A DNA stretch of 64,000 nt from Fusobacterium varium. GTDB taxonomy: Bacteria > Fusobacteriota > Fusobacteriia > Fusobacteriales > Fusobacteriaceae. Shown in pieces: positions 54,449 to 63,844 of this stretch. The notes under the pieces are model-generated. The model saw only the letters and a program-made list of their open reading frames with translations, made no database searches and was not told where the DNA came from. Numbering within the stretch: position 1 is the first letter of the stretch; each line of letters opens with the position of its first letter. The stretch covers positions 1,674,001 through 1,738,000 of the forward strand of contig AP017968.1 in assembly GCA_002356455.1 (NCBI GenBank), in the 5' to 3' direction. The position numbers were made by a program, and so were the translations under genes.

Positions 54449-55542
54449 TGAAAAAACATATATTAATGACATTGATTTTAGTATTAATAATAAGTGCCTG
54501 TGGAAAAAAGAAACAGGAGTATAAATATGATATGGCTGTAAGGCCTGTTGTATATAAAATTGCTAAAAAAACAGATGAAAGTATTCCTAAAAATTATGTA
54601 GGAGTGATAAAATCGCAGGCATTATCTAATCTTAGTTTCAGGGTATCAGGAACTATTGAAAAGAGAATGGCACAGCTGGGAGATCATGTTAAAAAAGGTG
54701 ATATATTAGCAGTGCTTGACCCGACAGAATATAAAGTAAACTATCAGAAAGCTCTTGCAGAACTGGAAAAAGGAAAGGCAGGATATACAGAAGCAAGGTC
54801 AAGTTATGAGAGAGCACAGGCTTTATATCTTGAAAATAGTATATCAAAAGCCAGTTATGATAATGCAATAGCCTCATATAAGTCAGCAGCAGCAACAATG
54901 AATGCCTTAAAAAACAGTGTTGATCTGGCAAAAATTCAACTGGGATATACAGAACTCAAAGCACCAGCAGAGGGAACTATCGGAGAGGTGAAAAGTGAAG
55001 TCAATCAATCTGTCAGCCCTCAAACACCAGTATTTACATTGAATACTTCTGGTGATAAGACAGTTGAATTTAATGTTTCTGAATCAGCAATACCTACTTT
55101 GAAAGAGGGAGAAAAGGTACTGGTAACTATAGATTTTATTCCGGGAGCTCTTATTACTGGAAAAATAACTAATATAGGAACTATATCAAATGAATTTGGG
55201 AATACTTATCCTGTAAAAGCAAAACTGGAAGATGTTCCTGAGAATGTAAGAGTAGGAATGACAGCTAATGTACTTTTGGAATCAAAAGAGAAAGAGAATA
55301 TAACAGTTCCATTTGAGGCAATATTAAAAGATACAGAGAACAGAACATATGTCTATATAATAACTGATATTAATGGTGAAATAGGACATGCTGCTAAAAG
55401 ATTGGTAAAAACTGGAGAGATAAATCAAAATGGAATGGAGATACTTGATGGAATACAATCTGGAGAATATATTATTATAAAAGGAGTTTCACAAATTCAG
55501 GATGGTCAGGAAGTTTCTCTATTGGAAGGAGTGAAAAATTAG
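54448..55542 (+). CDS. RND efflux periplasmic adaptor lipoprotein
   Basis: 364 residues. Lipobox signal LILVLIISACGKKK with Cys at about residue 19. The biotinyl-lipoyl-like domain carries SNLSFRVSGTIEKRMAQLGD and VKKGDILAVLDPTEYKV. A helical hairpin rich in Ala/Glu follows, then GYTELKAPAEGTIGEV and the beta-barrel (VEFNVSESAIPTLKEGE, VRVGMTANVLLES). It bridges the RND pump at 55543 and the TolC protein upstream. ATG overlaps the tolC-like stop; the next gene starts 1 bp after its own stop. Confidence 0.9.
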   Translation: MKKHILMTLILVLIISACGKKKQEYKYDMAVRPVVYKIAKKTDESIPKNYVGVIKSQALSNLSFRVSGTIEKRMAQLGDHVKKGDILAVLDPTEYKVNYQKALAELEKGKAGYTEARSSYERAQALYLENSISKASYDNAIASYKSAAATMNALKNSVDLAKIQLGYTELKAPAEGTIGEVKSEVNQSVSPQTPVFTLNTSGDKTVEFNVSESAIPTLKEGEKVLVTIDFIPGALITGKITNIGTISNEFGNTYPVKAKLEDVPENVRVGMTANVLLESKEKENITVPFEAILKDTENRTYVYIITDINGEIGHAAKRLVKTGEINQNGMEILDGIQSGEYIIIKGVSQIQDGQEVSLLEGVKN

Positions 55543-58500
55543 ATGAAACTTACAGATGTCGCTTTAAAAAACAAAGTAACTACTTATCTGATATTTATAA
55601 CTCTTCTATTTGTTGGATATATGTCTTATGTTAAATCAGAAAAATCAGAAGATCCGGGATTTACAGTAAAGGTAGCTCTTATAACAACTAACTGGCCGGG
55701 AGCAACTTCCAAGCAGATGGCTGATTTGGTAAGTAAAAAAATAGCAGATCAGATACAGAATATAGAAACATTGGATTATGTAGATTCAAAAAATATACCA
55801 GGGCAGTCAAATGTTTATGTAAATATCAAAAGCGGAAACAGAGATTTAGTTCCAATATGGCAGGAGCTGAGGAACAGAATAAATACTTTTGTTGTTCCTG
55901 CTCTCCCTGAGGGAGTACAGACTCCAATAATAAATACATATTTTGGTGATATATATGGTACTCTGCTGACAATAAGCGGTGACAGTTATTCATATGAAGA
56001 ATTATACAAGACTGCTGAAAAATTAAAGGCAAAGCTGCTGTTTTCAGTACCACAGATTGGAAGAATAGATATAAGCGGGGTGCAGAGTGAAGTTATTTAT
56101 GTAAAAGTAGATAATGAAAGACTCTCACAGTCAAAAATATCAATGAGCAATATAATAGATACTCTTCAAAATGTCAATGTAATAGAAAATGGAGGAGATG
56201 TAGTATCTGATGATTATAGAATAAAAATATCTCCAACAGGAAATTTTAAAAATATAAAAGATATAGAAAATACCATAATAACAGATTCAAATGGAAAAAA
56301 TGCTATATATTTAAAAGAGATAGCAACAGTGGAAAAGACATATAAAGAACCTTCAGACTATATGATTTCATATAATGGAGATAAAGCTATAACACTGGGA
56401 GTATCCCTTGGAGATAAGGAAGATGTTCTGGTAATGAGTAAAGGAATAAAAAGTGTTCTGAAAGAATTTAAGAGCAAACTTCCTATTGGAATAGAAGTTG
56501 GACAGATTTATTATCAACCGGATTTAGTGCAGGATAAAGTAACATCTTTTATAGCCAATCTAGTACAGGCAATAGCAACAATAGTAATTGTAATGCTTTT
56601 ATGTCTGGGACTTCGTTCTGGTTTGATAGTAGCAGCTTTGACACCAACATCTATAGCATTTACAATAATAGGGCTTTATTATCTTGGTTATGGAATAAAT
56701 CAGATAACTCTGGCAGGATTGATAATAGCTCTGGGAATGCTGGTAGATAATGCAGTGGTAATGTCTGAAAATATAATGGTACTGATGCAGGATGGAAAAA
56801 GCAGAATGGAAGCCTGTCTGGAATCAGGTAAAACCTTGGCTGTACCTCTGCTTGTAAGTTCACTCACTACAATAGTGGCATTTTCTCCTATTATATTAAA
56901 TAAAGAGAATATGGGAGAATATGTGGGACCTCTTACAATCGTTGTACTTCTTGCATTGCTGGGATCATGGCTTATTAATCAAACACTGATTCCTTTGCTG
57001 TGTTTTGATTTTCTGAAAGTGAAGTCTGGAAGCAAGCAGAATATGGATTCAAAACCTTACCTTATCTACAGGAAAATTCTTATTACACTTTTAAAGAAGA
57101 AAAAATTATCAATAGGTGTGACAATAGGAGCTTTTTGTCTGGGGCTTGTACTTTTAGGAGTAGTTCCTAAAAACTTTATGCCTGATTCAACAGACCCTGT
57201 AATGTCTACATATATAAGAATGCCAAAGGGAACAGATATAAATCGTACAGCAGAAGTTGTAAACGACCTGAATGAATTTATAAAGAAAAATTACAGTACT
57301 GGAGAACAGGAACCTCTCTCTCCTTCATTGTGGAATTATATAACTACTGGAGGGACAGATAAAAAATATAAAAAACAGGGAGTATTGAGCTGGGGAATAT
57401 TTATTGGAGGAGGAGCTCCTAAATATTCTACAAGTTATCAGCCTGAAACAAGGCTTCCTGAATATGCCTATGTAATGTATAATGTCACAGATTATAGAAT
57501 AATAAAAAAATTAAGTTCTGAAATAAATCTATATATGCAGAGTAAATATCCAGGAATAGATATAACTACTAAAGGTATGGGAAGCGGAGTATCTTTAGAA
57601 AAAGATTTAGGATATGTATTTGTTTCAGATAATATAGAACTCTTGAAAAAAGCATCAAAAGAGTTTGAGGAAAAGATAAAAACAGTAAAAGGAATAAGAG
57701 CTGTAAGCAACAACTGGGGAAATGACGTTCCAAGAATAACAATAAATATAAATCAGGAAAAAGCTAAAAAAGCAGGATTATCGAATAGTGTGGTGGGAAA
57801 AACACTTCAATTTATATTACAGGGAACAAATGCTACTGTATATAGAAATTTTGAAGCTCCGCCAAAAAGCACTATCATTCCTATAATGCTTAAAGGAAGC
57901 AGATCATATAAAGATGACATCACTAATATAGAAACTATACAATTTATGACTCCATCAGGAGTGTCAGTTCCTCTTAATCAGATAGCAGATATAAAGGTAG
58001 AGTATGTGCCTGATTTTGTCTATACAAGGGATATGTCATATGGAATAGAAGTAGATGCAGGAATACAGGATGGATATACACCTCCAGAAGTAAATAATGA
58101 AATAATACCATGGCTGACTGAGAAGTTAAAAGAATGGGGTCCAGAAATAAAATACTATCCAGCAGGTATAATGAAAACTTCTTCTGAAAATGAAGGAGCA
58201 TTATTTCAGGCTGTTCCAATTGCATTATTAATAATGTTCTTACTGGTAATAGGACAGTTTAATTCTATAAAGAAAGGATTATCAATAATGCTGGTAATTC
58301 CTCTGTCTATACCAGGAATAGCTATAGGACTCCTGTGTACAAACACTCAGCTTGGATTTATGGCTATTATAGGAATAATTTCACTGGCAGGGGTAGTTCT
58401 GAATCATGCTATCATTCTTGTAGATAAAATGACTATTGAAAAAGATGATATGGGCAGAGATGATCAGGATGCAATAGTATTTGGATGCCAGTCAAGGTTA

Positions 58501-58728
58501 AGGCCGATATTTTTAACAGTAGCTACTACGCTTATGGGGCTTATGCCGCTATACTTCTTTGGTGGGCCTTTGTTCCAGCCATTAGCAGTAGTTCTTATTT
58601 TTGGATTGGCAACTGATACAGTACTGGCTTTGGGAATAATTCCAGTAATATATGCCCTGTTTTTCAAAGTAGATTTTAGAGATTATGTGTATGATGAGAA
58701 AAAACTAGAAATAGTTATAAAAAAATAA
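55543..58728 (+). CDS. RND-family inner-membrane efflux pump
   Basis: 1061 residues, full length for the AcrB/MdtB superfamily. It begins LTDVALKNKVTTYLIFITLL, with twelve TM helices around two large periplasmic loops. The proton-relay helix TM4 reads LAGLIIALGMLVDNAVVMSENI (split: LAGLIIALGMLVDN, AVVMSENI). A typical single Asp replaces the Asp-Asp pair of drug-specific AcrB, as in the MMPL-like or heavy-metal/drug mixed HAE1 subgroup. TM10-12 include IGIISLAGVVLNHAIILVDK and GLATDTVLALGIIPVIYALF. Energised by proton import. The cargo is unknown; no TetR-type regulator adjoins. Confidence 0.92.
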   Translation: MKLTDVALKNKVTTYLIFITLLFVGYMSYVKSEKSEDPGFTVKVALITTNWPGATSKQMADLVSKKIADQIQNIETLDYVDSKNIPGQSNVYVNIKSGNRDLVPIWQELRNRINTFVVPALPEGVQTPIINTYFGDIYGTLLTISGDSYSYEELYKTAEKLKAKLLFSVPQIGRIDISGVQSEVIYVKVDNERLSQSKISMSNIIDTLQNVNVIENGGDVVSDDYRIKISPTGNFKNIKDIENTIITDSNGKNAIYLKEIATVEKTYKEPSDYMISYNGDKAITLGVSLGDKEDVLVMSKGIKSVLKEFKSKLPIGIEVGQIYYQPDLVQDKVTSFIANLVQAIATIVIVMLLCLGLRSGLIVAALTPTSIAFTIIGLYYLGYGINQITLAGLIIALGMLVDNAVVMSENIMVLMQDGKSRMEACLESGKTLAVPLLVSSLTTIVAFSPIILNKENMGEYVGPLTIVVLLALLGSWLINQTLIPLLCFDFLKVKSGSKQNMDSKPYLIYRKILITLLKKKKLSIGVTIGAFCLGLVLLGVVPKNFMPDSTDPVMSTYIRMPKGTDINRTAEVVNDLNEFIKKNYSTGEQEPLSPSLWNYITTGGTDKKYKKQGVLSWGIFIGGGAPKYSTSYQPETRLPEYAYVMYNVTDYRIIKKLSSEINLYMQSKYPGIDITTKGMGSGVSLEKDLGYVFVSDNIELLKKASKEFEEKIKTVKGIRAVSNNWGNDVPRITININQEKAKKAGLSNSVVGKTLQFILQGTNATVYRNFEAPPKSTIIPIMLKGSRSYKDDITNIETIQFMTPSGVSVPLNQIADIKVEYVPDFVYTRDMSYGIEVDAGIQDGYTPPEVNNEIIPWLTEKLKEWGPEIKYYPAGIMKTSSENEGALFQAVPIALLIMFLLVIGQFNSIKKGLSIMLVIPLSIPGIAIGLLCTNTQLGFMAIIGIISLAGVVLNHAIILVDKMTIEKDDMGRDDQDAIVFGCQSRLRPIFLTVATTLMGLMPLYFFGGPLFQPLAVVLIFGLATDTVLALGIIPVIYALFFKVDFRDYVYDEKKLEIVIKK

Positions 58729-58741
58729 AAGGAGAGAACAA

Positions 58742-59488
58742 ATGAAAAAAGTTTTAATTGGGTTAGCAGCTATTTTAGCATCAACTACTGTATTTGCAGA
58801 AAACAGATATGGTGTGGGGATTGGAGCTGGAGTTTCAAATAATATTTATAAGGGAGATAAAACACAGGCATATCCAATTCCATTGTTTGATGTAGATTAT
58901 GGAAATTTTTATTTGAAAGCTGCAACATTAGGATATCGTTTTTATAAAAACGATAAATTAAGTACATCAATTTATATTGATCCATTAGCTGGATTTCCTA
59001 TAAAAGGAAAAGATATGAAAAATGGATATAAAAATATAGATGATCGGGATTTTCAAGTAATGGGGGGAATCAGATTAGATGCAGAAACTGGTATCTATGG
59101 AATAAGAACTGGTTTGAATGCTCAATTTGGAGAACATGGTGCTGAAGGAAGAGCAAGCTTATATAAAATGTATTTTGCAAATAATAAGCTGACTATAATA
59201 CCAGGAATCCATTTTAGAGGGTTTTCAAAACACTATACAGATTATTACTTTGGAGTAACATCAAAAGAGGCAGAGAGAAGCAGCAGAGATAATTTAAAAA
59301 ATGAATATAAAGGTGGAACAGCTTATTCATATGGAGCTGTAATTACACTGGACTATAAACTTACTGAAAATGTATCTCTTGATTCATTTTTCGGGATAGA
59401 GAAATTTTCATCAGATATATCTGACTCACCAATAGTGGAAAGAGACTGGATGTATATGATAGGTGGAGGAATAAAATACTTCTTCTAA
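58742..59488 (+). CDS. MipA/OmpV-family outer-membrane protein
   Basis: 248 residues. Signal peptide MKKVLIGLAAILASTTVFA, then YGVGIGAGVSNNIYKGDKTQ, AYPIPLFDVDYGNFYLKAAT and LGYRFYKNDKLSTSIYIDPL, typical MipA/OmpV openings. Alternating amphipathic strands continue to a terminal YMIGGGIKYFF with C-terminal Phe, the barrel-assembly signal. Last gene of the efflux operon, 13 bp after the pump, so probably an outer-membrane accessory. AGGAGAG precedes ATG. Confidence 0.88.
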   Translation: MKKVLIGLAAILASTTVFAENRYGVGIGAGVSNNIYKGDKTQAYPIPLFDVDYGNFYLKAATLGYRFYKNDKLSTSIYIDPLAGFPIKGKDMKNGYKNIDDRDFQVMGGIRLDAETGIYGIRTGLNAQFGEHGAEGRASLYKMYFANNKLTIIPGIHFRGFSKHYTDYYFGVTSKEAERSSRDNLKNEYKGGTAYSYGAVITLDYKLTENVSLDSFFGIEKFSSDISDSPIVERDWMYMIGGGIKYFF

Positions 59489-59498
59489 AATTAAAATA

Positions 59499-59558
59499 AA
59501 ATGAGAATGGTTCATAGGCAGAAATATAATAATCTGCTTTTGAACATTCTCATTTTTT
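59499..59558. terminator. Bidirectional terminator
   Basis: AAATGAGAATG...CATTCTCATTT outer stem with inner GTTCA/TGAAC and GCAGA/TCTGC pairing; T- and A-runs on the two sides. It serves the efflux operon and the convergent pyk. Confidence 0.85.
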
Positions 59559-59575
59559 CTATATATTTAAATTTT

Positions 59576-60985
59576 TCAGCTTATTTTTATTAATTTTATA
59601 GAGTTGGTAGTTCCAACTTTAAATATAGATTCTCCGCAGTTTGCTATTATAATATCATCTTTTTTTGCCAGTTTCAAATCTACTGAAACTTTTTCTGCCA
59701 GTTGGAAGAATGAATCAAGATTTTCAGGCTGTCCATCAATGAAAGGAGTGATTCCCCTCACAATAAGAAGCTGGTTGGCAGTTTTTTCATTATTGGTAAT
59801 TGCTACAATTTCAGCTTTAGGAAAATATCTTCTCATATCTCTGGCAGCTCTGCCAGATTGAGTTGCAACAACTATAACTTTTGTATCAAGAGATTCACTT
59901 ATTTCTGCAGTACCTTTAGTGACAGCAGTAGTGATTGTCATATCTTCTGCAAAATAGTTTTTCTTGGAAACAAGGGGATCAATCTTTTCAGATATTCTAG
60001 TCATAACTCTTACAGCTTCTACTGGATATTTACCATTAGCAGACTCACCAGAAAGCATTATGCAGTCTGTTCCATCAAGAATTGCATTAGCTACATCATT
60101 TACTTCTGCTCTTGTAGGTCTTGGATTCTTAATCATAGAATCAAGCATTTGAGTGGCAGTAATAACTACTTTACCAGCAGCATTACATTTCTCTATCATC
60201 ATCTTTTGAGCAATAGGTACATCTTCAATAGGTATTTCTACTCCAAGATCTCCTCTTGCAACCATGATACCATCAGAAACTTTTAATATTTCATCAAAGT
60301 TATCTATTCCTTCTTGAGTTTCTATCTTAGATATTATAAGAATATTTTTACCATTATTTTCGTCTAATACTTTTCTTACATCTTTTACATCATCAGCTTT
60401 TCTGATAAATGAGGCAGCTACATAGTCAACACCCTGCTGACAGCCGAAAATAAGGTCATTTCTGTCTTTTTCAGATATGGCAGGAAGACTGACTTTAGCT
60501 TTTGGAAGATTGACACCTTTATTTTCTCCAAGTTCTCCATTATTTAAAGCTATACAGATTATTTTATTTCCTACAATTTCTTTTATACTGAACTGTAAAA
60601 GTCCATCATCTATAAGAAGTTTTTCTCCTATTTTAACATCCTGTATAATATCTTCATAAGTGACAGCAACCATTTTTTCATCACCAATTATAGATTTATC
60701 TGTAGTTATTATAAATTCCTGCCCTGATACTATATTTACATTCTTTCCATCTTTAAGTTTAGTGGTTCTTATTTTGGGTCCTTTGATATCAAGCATAAGA
60801 GCCGCTCTGATACCAGTTTCTGCCTGAGCTGCTCTGAAATTATCAATTTTTTCTTTATGTTCTTCATAGTTTCCATGGGAGAAGTTTAATCTCATCATAT
60901 TCATTCCCGATTTAAGGAGTTCTTTTAGAGTTTCTTTTGTTTCAGAACTTGGTCCAATGGTACATATTATTTTAGTTTTTTTCAC
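59576..60985 (-). CDS. pyk: Pyruvate kinase
   Basis: 469 residues, a standard bacterial PykF-like length without the extra PEP-utiliser C-domain of Bacillus Pyk. It opens KTKIICTIGPSSETKETLKE, then MNMMRLNFSHGNYEEH and MLDIKGPKIRTTKL. KIETQEGIDNFDEI and VARGDLGVEIP form the active site, and IMLSGESANGKYPVEAV follows. It makes ATP and pyruvate from PEP and ADP in glycolysis. AGGAGG precedes ATG at 60985. Monocistronic. Confidence 0.95.
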   Translation of the reverse strand: MKKTKIICTIGPSSETKETLKELLKSGMNMMRLNFSHGNYEEHKEKIDNFRAAQAETGIRAALMLDIKGPKIRTTKLKDGKNVNIVSGQEFIITTDKSIIGDEKMVAVTYEDIIQDVKIGEKLLIDDGLLQFSIKEIVGNKIICIALNNGELGENKGVNLPKAKVSLPAISEKDRNDLIFGCQQGVDYVAASFIRKADDVKDVRKVLDENNGKNILIISKIETQEGIDNFDEILKVSDGIMVARGDLGVEIPIEDVPIAQKMMIEKCNAAGKVVITATQMLDSMIKNPRPTRAEVNDVANAILDGTDCIMLSGESANGKYPVEAVRVMTRISEKIDPLVSKKNYFAEDMTITTAVTKGTAEISESLDTKVIVVATQSGRAARDMRRYFPKAEIVAITNNEKTANQLLIVRGITPFIDGQPENLDSFFQLAEKVSVDLKLAKKDDIIIANCGESIFKVGTTNSIKLIKIS

Positions 60986-61180
60986 AATGATACCTCCTGA
61001 ATATATCTTTTCTTCTAAAAAGTTATTTTTATGATGGTTTAAAATACTATTATATTATACCCTTAATCTGAAAATATTACAAAATATATATAAAAATATA
61101 TGTGAAAATATCTTGCCAAAGGCCAATTAATGTTATATTATACTAGAATCGAGTATATTAAAATATTTAAGGAGGAAATG

Positions 61181-62044
61181 ATGAAAAATTTATTCAAAAA
61201 AATCTTACTTTTGATGGTGTTTTCTGCTTCAATAGCTTATGCACAAGTTAAAAGTGTGACTGTACCATCTCATTCAGTGCCAAAACAACCTATAATTATT
61301 CAAGGACCTATGCCTATTGAAGCTCAAAATCTGGCTGCAAGACTTGAAAATGTGAGAGAGGAGAGAACAGGAAATTATATTTTCTACATAGGAACATTAA
61401 ATGATTATCCTGTAATTGTTGCTAAGACAAGTAAGGGAATGGAAAATACTGCTGCTGCAACAGCAATAGCAATAGAGAGATTCAAACCAGCTGCTGTAAT
61501 AAATCAGGGGACTTCAGGAGGACATGACAAATCTCTGAATGTTGGAGATATTGTTTTAGGAAAAAGAACATTTAATGCTGGAAACTTTAAAACTTTGACT
61601 AAAAATGAAAAAGAGGGAAGCAATCCTTTTGAGTGGCTGCCTATGGACGTAATGGCTTCTGAAGGAAGTGCAGGAGAGAATACAGATGCAGAAAAAGTTC
61701 GTTACTATGAAGGAAATCCTATGCTTTTAAAAGCTGCCAATGCTGTAAAAAATCAATATAAAAGAGGAAAAGTAGTAGAGGGAACTGTGGCATCAGCTAA
61801 CTTCTGGAATAATGAAATAGACAGAATAAACTGGCTGCATGAAGAATTTGGTTCAAGTGTGGAAGAAATGGAAGCTGCCAGTGCTGCTTTAATTTGTGAA
61901 GCATATAAAGTGCCATTTCTTACAATCAGAGTTTTATCAAACAATAAAACAAATGGTGGAAAATATGATCCTAGTACAGCAAAAGATTGTCAGGACTATG
62001 TTGAAAAAGTAGTTAAAGAATATATAAAAATGCTTGAAAAATAA
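61181..62044 (+). CDS. Secreted PNP/MTAN-family nucleosidase-like protein
   Basis: About 287 residues. GGAGG is followed by ATGATG; the second ATG (61181) has better spacing. A signal peptide (MKNLFKKILLLMVFSASIAYA) sends it to the periplasm, unusual because methylthioadenosine/SAH nucleosidases are normally cytosolic. Family motifs: AKTSKGMENTAAATAIAIER, VINQGTSGGHDKSLNVGDIV, SSVEEMEAASAALICEAYKV and LTIRVLSNNKTNG. At the position of the catalytic Asp (RAISD in MtnN) there is Asn254. The substrate is presumably an extracellular nucleoside; catalysis is uncertain. Confidence 0.82.
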   Translation: MKNLFKKILLLMVFSASIAYAQVKSVTVPSHSVPKQPIIIQGPMPIEAQNLAARLENVREERTGNYIFYIGTLNDYPVIVAKTSKGMENTAAATAIAIERFKPAAVINQGTSGGHDKSLNVGDIVLGKRTFNAGNFKTLTKNEKEGSNPFEWLPMDVMASEGSAGENTDAEKVRYYEGNPMLLKAANAVKNQYKRGKVVEGTVASANFWNNEIDRINWLHEEFGSSVEEMEAASAALICEAYKVPFLTIRVLSNNKTNGGKYDPSTAKDCQDYVEKVVKEYIKMLEK

Positions 62045-62070
62045 TTATAGAATCACAGATATGGAAAAAG

Positions 62071-62100
62071 AGGAAGCCTGATTTCAGGTTTCCTTTTTTA
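62071..62100 (+). terminator. Terminator of the secreted nucleosidase gene
   Basis: AGGAAGCCTGA (62071-62081) and TCAGGTTTCCT (62084-62094) with one wobble pair, then a T-run. Confidence 0.88.
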
Positions 62101-62247
62101 TTCTAATTGAGAAAAGTATGGAAAGAAACGAAAGATAAATACTTCAAAAATAAAAATATATGAATAAGAGAAAATATTAACATTATATATTGACAAAAAT
62201 GTTTTTATAGAGTATATAATTATTAGAAGAATAGGAGGTATTTTAAA

Positions 62248-62607
62248 GTGGAAGACCATATAATACTGGAGTTTATAGATTACACAGATGACCATTGGAA
62301 ATACTTTATAAAATTTGAAGAAGGGGAAGAAGAATATAACTGGCATATAACCTGTAAATTCCCCAACAATAGAAAACATTTAATCAAAGTAGATTTAAGA
62401 GATGAAAAAAATTTAAAAAAGTGTATGGAGCAGATATTCAGTGATAACAGCAGGTATTATGAAATAGAATGGCTGAATGGAGTGGAAATAGTAAAGAAAC
62501 TCCTGAAAAAAAGATCAAGAAGAGCTATAACATTTGAAGAGCTTAAAAATGAAATGAAAATATTGGAAGAGATAATCAACAAGCATAATGAAAATGAAAT
62601 TGAATAA
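62248..62607 (+). CDS. Hypothetical cytoplasmic protein
   Basis: 119 residues, GTG start at 62248 after AGGAGG. The acidic N-terminal half is rich in aromatic residues (LEFIDYTDDHWKYFIKFEEG, YNWHITCKFPNN). The C-terminal half is helical and basic (VKKLLKKRSRRAITFEELKN). No signal peptide or known motif. A single-gene unit with its own terminator. The KKRSRR patch might bind nucleic acid, but that is only a guess. Confidence 0.65.
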   Translation: MEDHIILEFIDYTDDHWKYFIKFEEGEEEYNWHITCKFPNNRKHLIKVDLRDEKNLKKCMEQIFSDNSRYYEIEWLNGVEIVKKLLKKRSRRAITFEELKNEMKILEEIINKHNENEIE

Positions 62608-62611
62608 CTGC

Positions 62612-62650
62612 AAAAGACATCAGAAGAAATTCTGGTGTCTTTTTATTTTT
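62612..62650 (+). terminator. Terminator of the 119-residue gene
   Basis: AAAGACATCAGAA-GAAA-TTCTGGTGTCTTT stem with one wobble pair and a GNRA-like loop, then a T-run. Confidence 0.9.
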
Positions 62651-62965
62651 TCCAACCTGTGTACTCTCAAAGAAATATTATGTTATATATTTTAGTTATC
62701 AAAATTTTTTAATAATAGAAAGGAATGAAAATATATTTAAAAACAGAATGTTTTAATAAAAAATTTTGAGATTTTATTTATATAGGAATTTATTTTAATC
62801 ATTATTTCACTTTTTTAATTATATCTATATAAAATTATAGAATAATGTGTTAATATATATACCGTTATATTTGAAACTTAAATAATAATCTTAAAAATTA
62901 GGTTATGAAGAGTATTGATAGCTTGAGAGTATAGCTATATTATTAAAAAATTATAGGAGTGAAAA
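62651..62965. other. Intergenic stretch before the replication-type gene
   Basis: About 315 bp of very AT-rich sequence with no ORF. A small inverted repeat ATAGCT...AGCTAT lies near 62918-62937. It could hold the promoter, and possibly the boundary, of the element starting at 62966; no attachment-site repeat was recognised. Confidence 0.4.
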
Positions 62966-63844
62966 ATGAATTTATCAACAGAAAAAAATGAAAAAATAAC
63001 AGATGCAATTAAAGTAAGAGGCATATACAGGGAAGGATATGGATTTATAGCAAAAAAAATAATGAAAGACAGAAATCTTAATATTATATCTAAAGCTATT
63101 TATGCCTATATATGCAGTTATGCGGGGAAAGGACATAATGCTTTTCCATCACAAAAATTGATATCAATAGATTTAGGAATAAATAAAGGAACATTGGTAA
63201 AATATATTAAAGAGCTGAAAGACAGCGGCTATATAACAGTAATACAGCACAAAGAAAAGGGAAAGTTTTCTAAAAATCTATATACTGTGAATATACTTCC
63301 GCAGGTGGTTTCACCGTATAGGGCGGGAACCGATACGGAAGCTGTCAGACATGGTCAAAGGGACACTAATAATAACAATATAAATAATAACATAAAGATA
63401 AATAATAACAGTGTAAATAATAATACACATACAGAGGAGCAGGAGGAAGTTATTGAGAAAATAGAATATAAAAAAGAAAAAATAGAAAATGCACCTGTGG
63501 AAATACAGCAGATAATAAAAAAATACATAGATTTAGAACTGCCGAATTTTGACTATAGACCAGATAACTATATTTTACTGGGAGTGTATAGGGAATTAGG
63601 AGCTGTAAAACTATTTGAAGCATTGACACTGATGTCTCAATCTGAATTTGTAAAAAATAATATGAGCATAAATACAATCTTTAAAATAGAAAATCTTAAA
63701 AAAGCTCTTAATGGCAGTTTTAAAAATAAAGTAAAAGATATTAAAAAAGAATTTAAAAAACCAGAATATGAAGATTTTACAGAGGAACTTATAGATGAAA
63801 TATTATCTGCAGAAACAGGAGGTTTAGAAAGTGAAAAAATGTAA
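62966..63844 (+). CDS. HTH replication-initiation-type protein (phage/plasmid style)
   Basis: 292 residues. Residues 30-110 are a winged helix-turn-helix: ISKAIYAYICSYAGKGHNAF, then PSQKLISIDLGINKGTLVKY and IKELKDSGYITVIQH, as in RepA_N or phage replication proteins. An Asn-rich linker (NNNNINNNIKINNNSVNNN) follows, then a DnaD-like C-terminal part (VEIQQIIKKYIDLELPNFDY, VKNNMSINTIFKIENLKKAL). It probably binds origin DNA and recruits the helicase loader. It overlaps the DnaC-like gene by 14 bp. A decayed copy of its last 60% lies at 2545-3045. AGGAGTG precedes ATG. Confidence 0.8.
   Translation: MNLSTEKNEKITDAIKVRGIYREGYGFIAKKIMKDRNLNIISKAIYAYICSYAGKGHNAFPSQKLISIDLGINKGTLVKYIKELKDSGYITVIQHKEKGKFSKNLYTVNILPQVVSPYRAGTDTEAVRHGQRDTNNNNINNNIKINNNSVNNNTHTEEQEEVIEKIEYKKEKIENAPVEIQQIIKKYIDLELPNFDYRPDNYILLGVYRELGAVKLFEALTLMSQSEFVKNNMSINTIFKIENLKKALNGSFKNKVKDIKKEFKKPEYEDFTEELIDEILSAETGGLESEKM

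Noticed and set aside
59858-60286. 142-codon open frame antisense to pyk
   Set aside because: Ser/Tyr-rich translation of the complement of a strongly conserved gene; no start signals.
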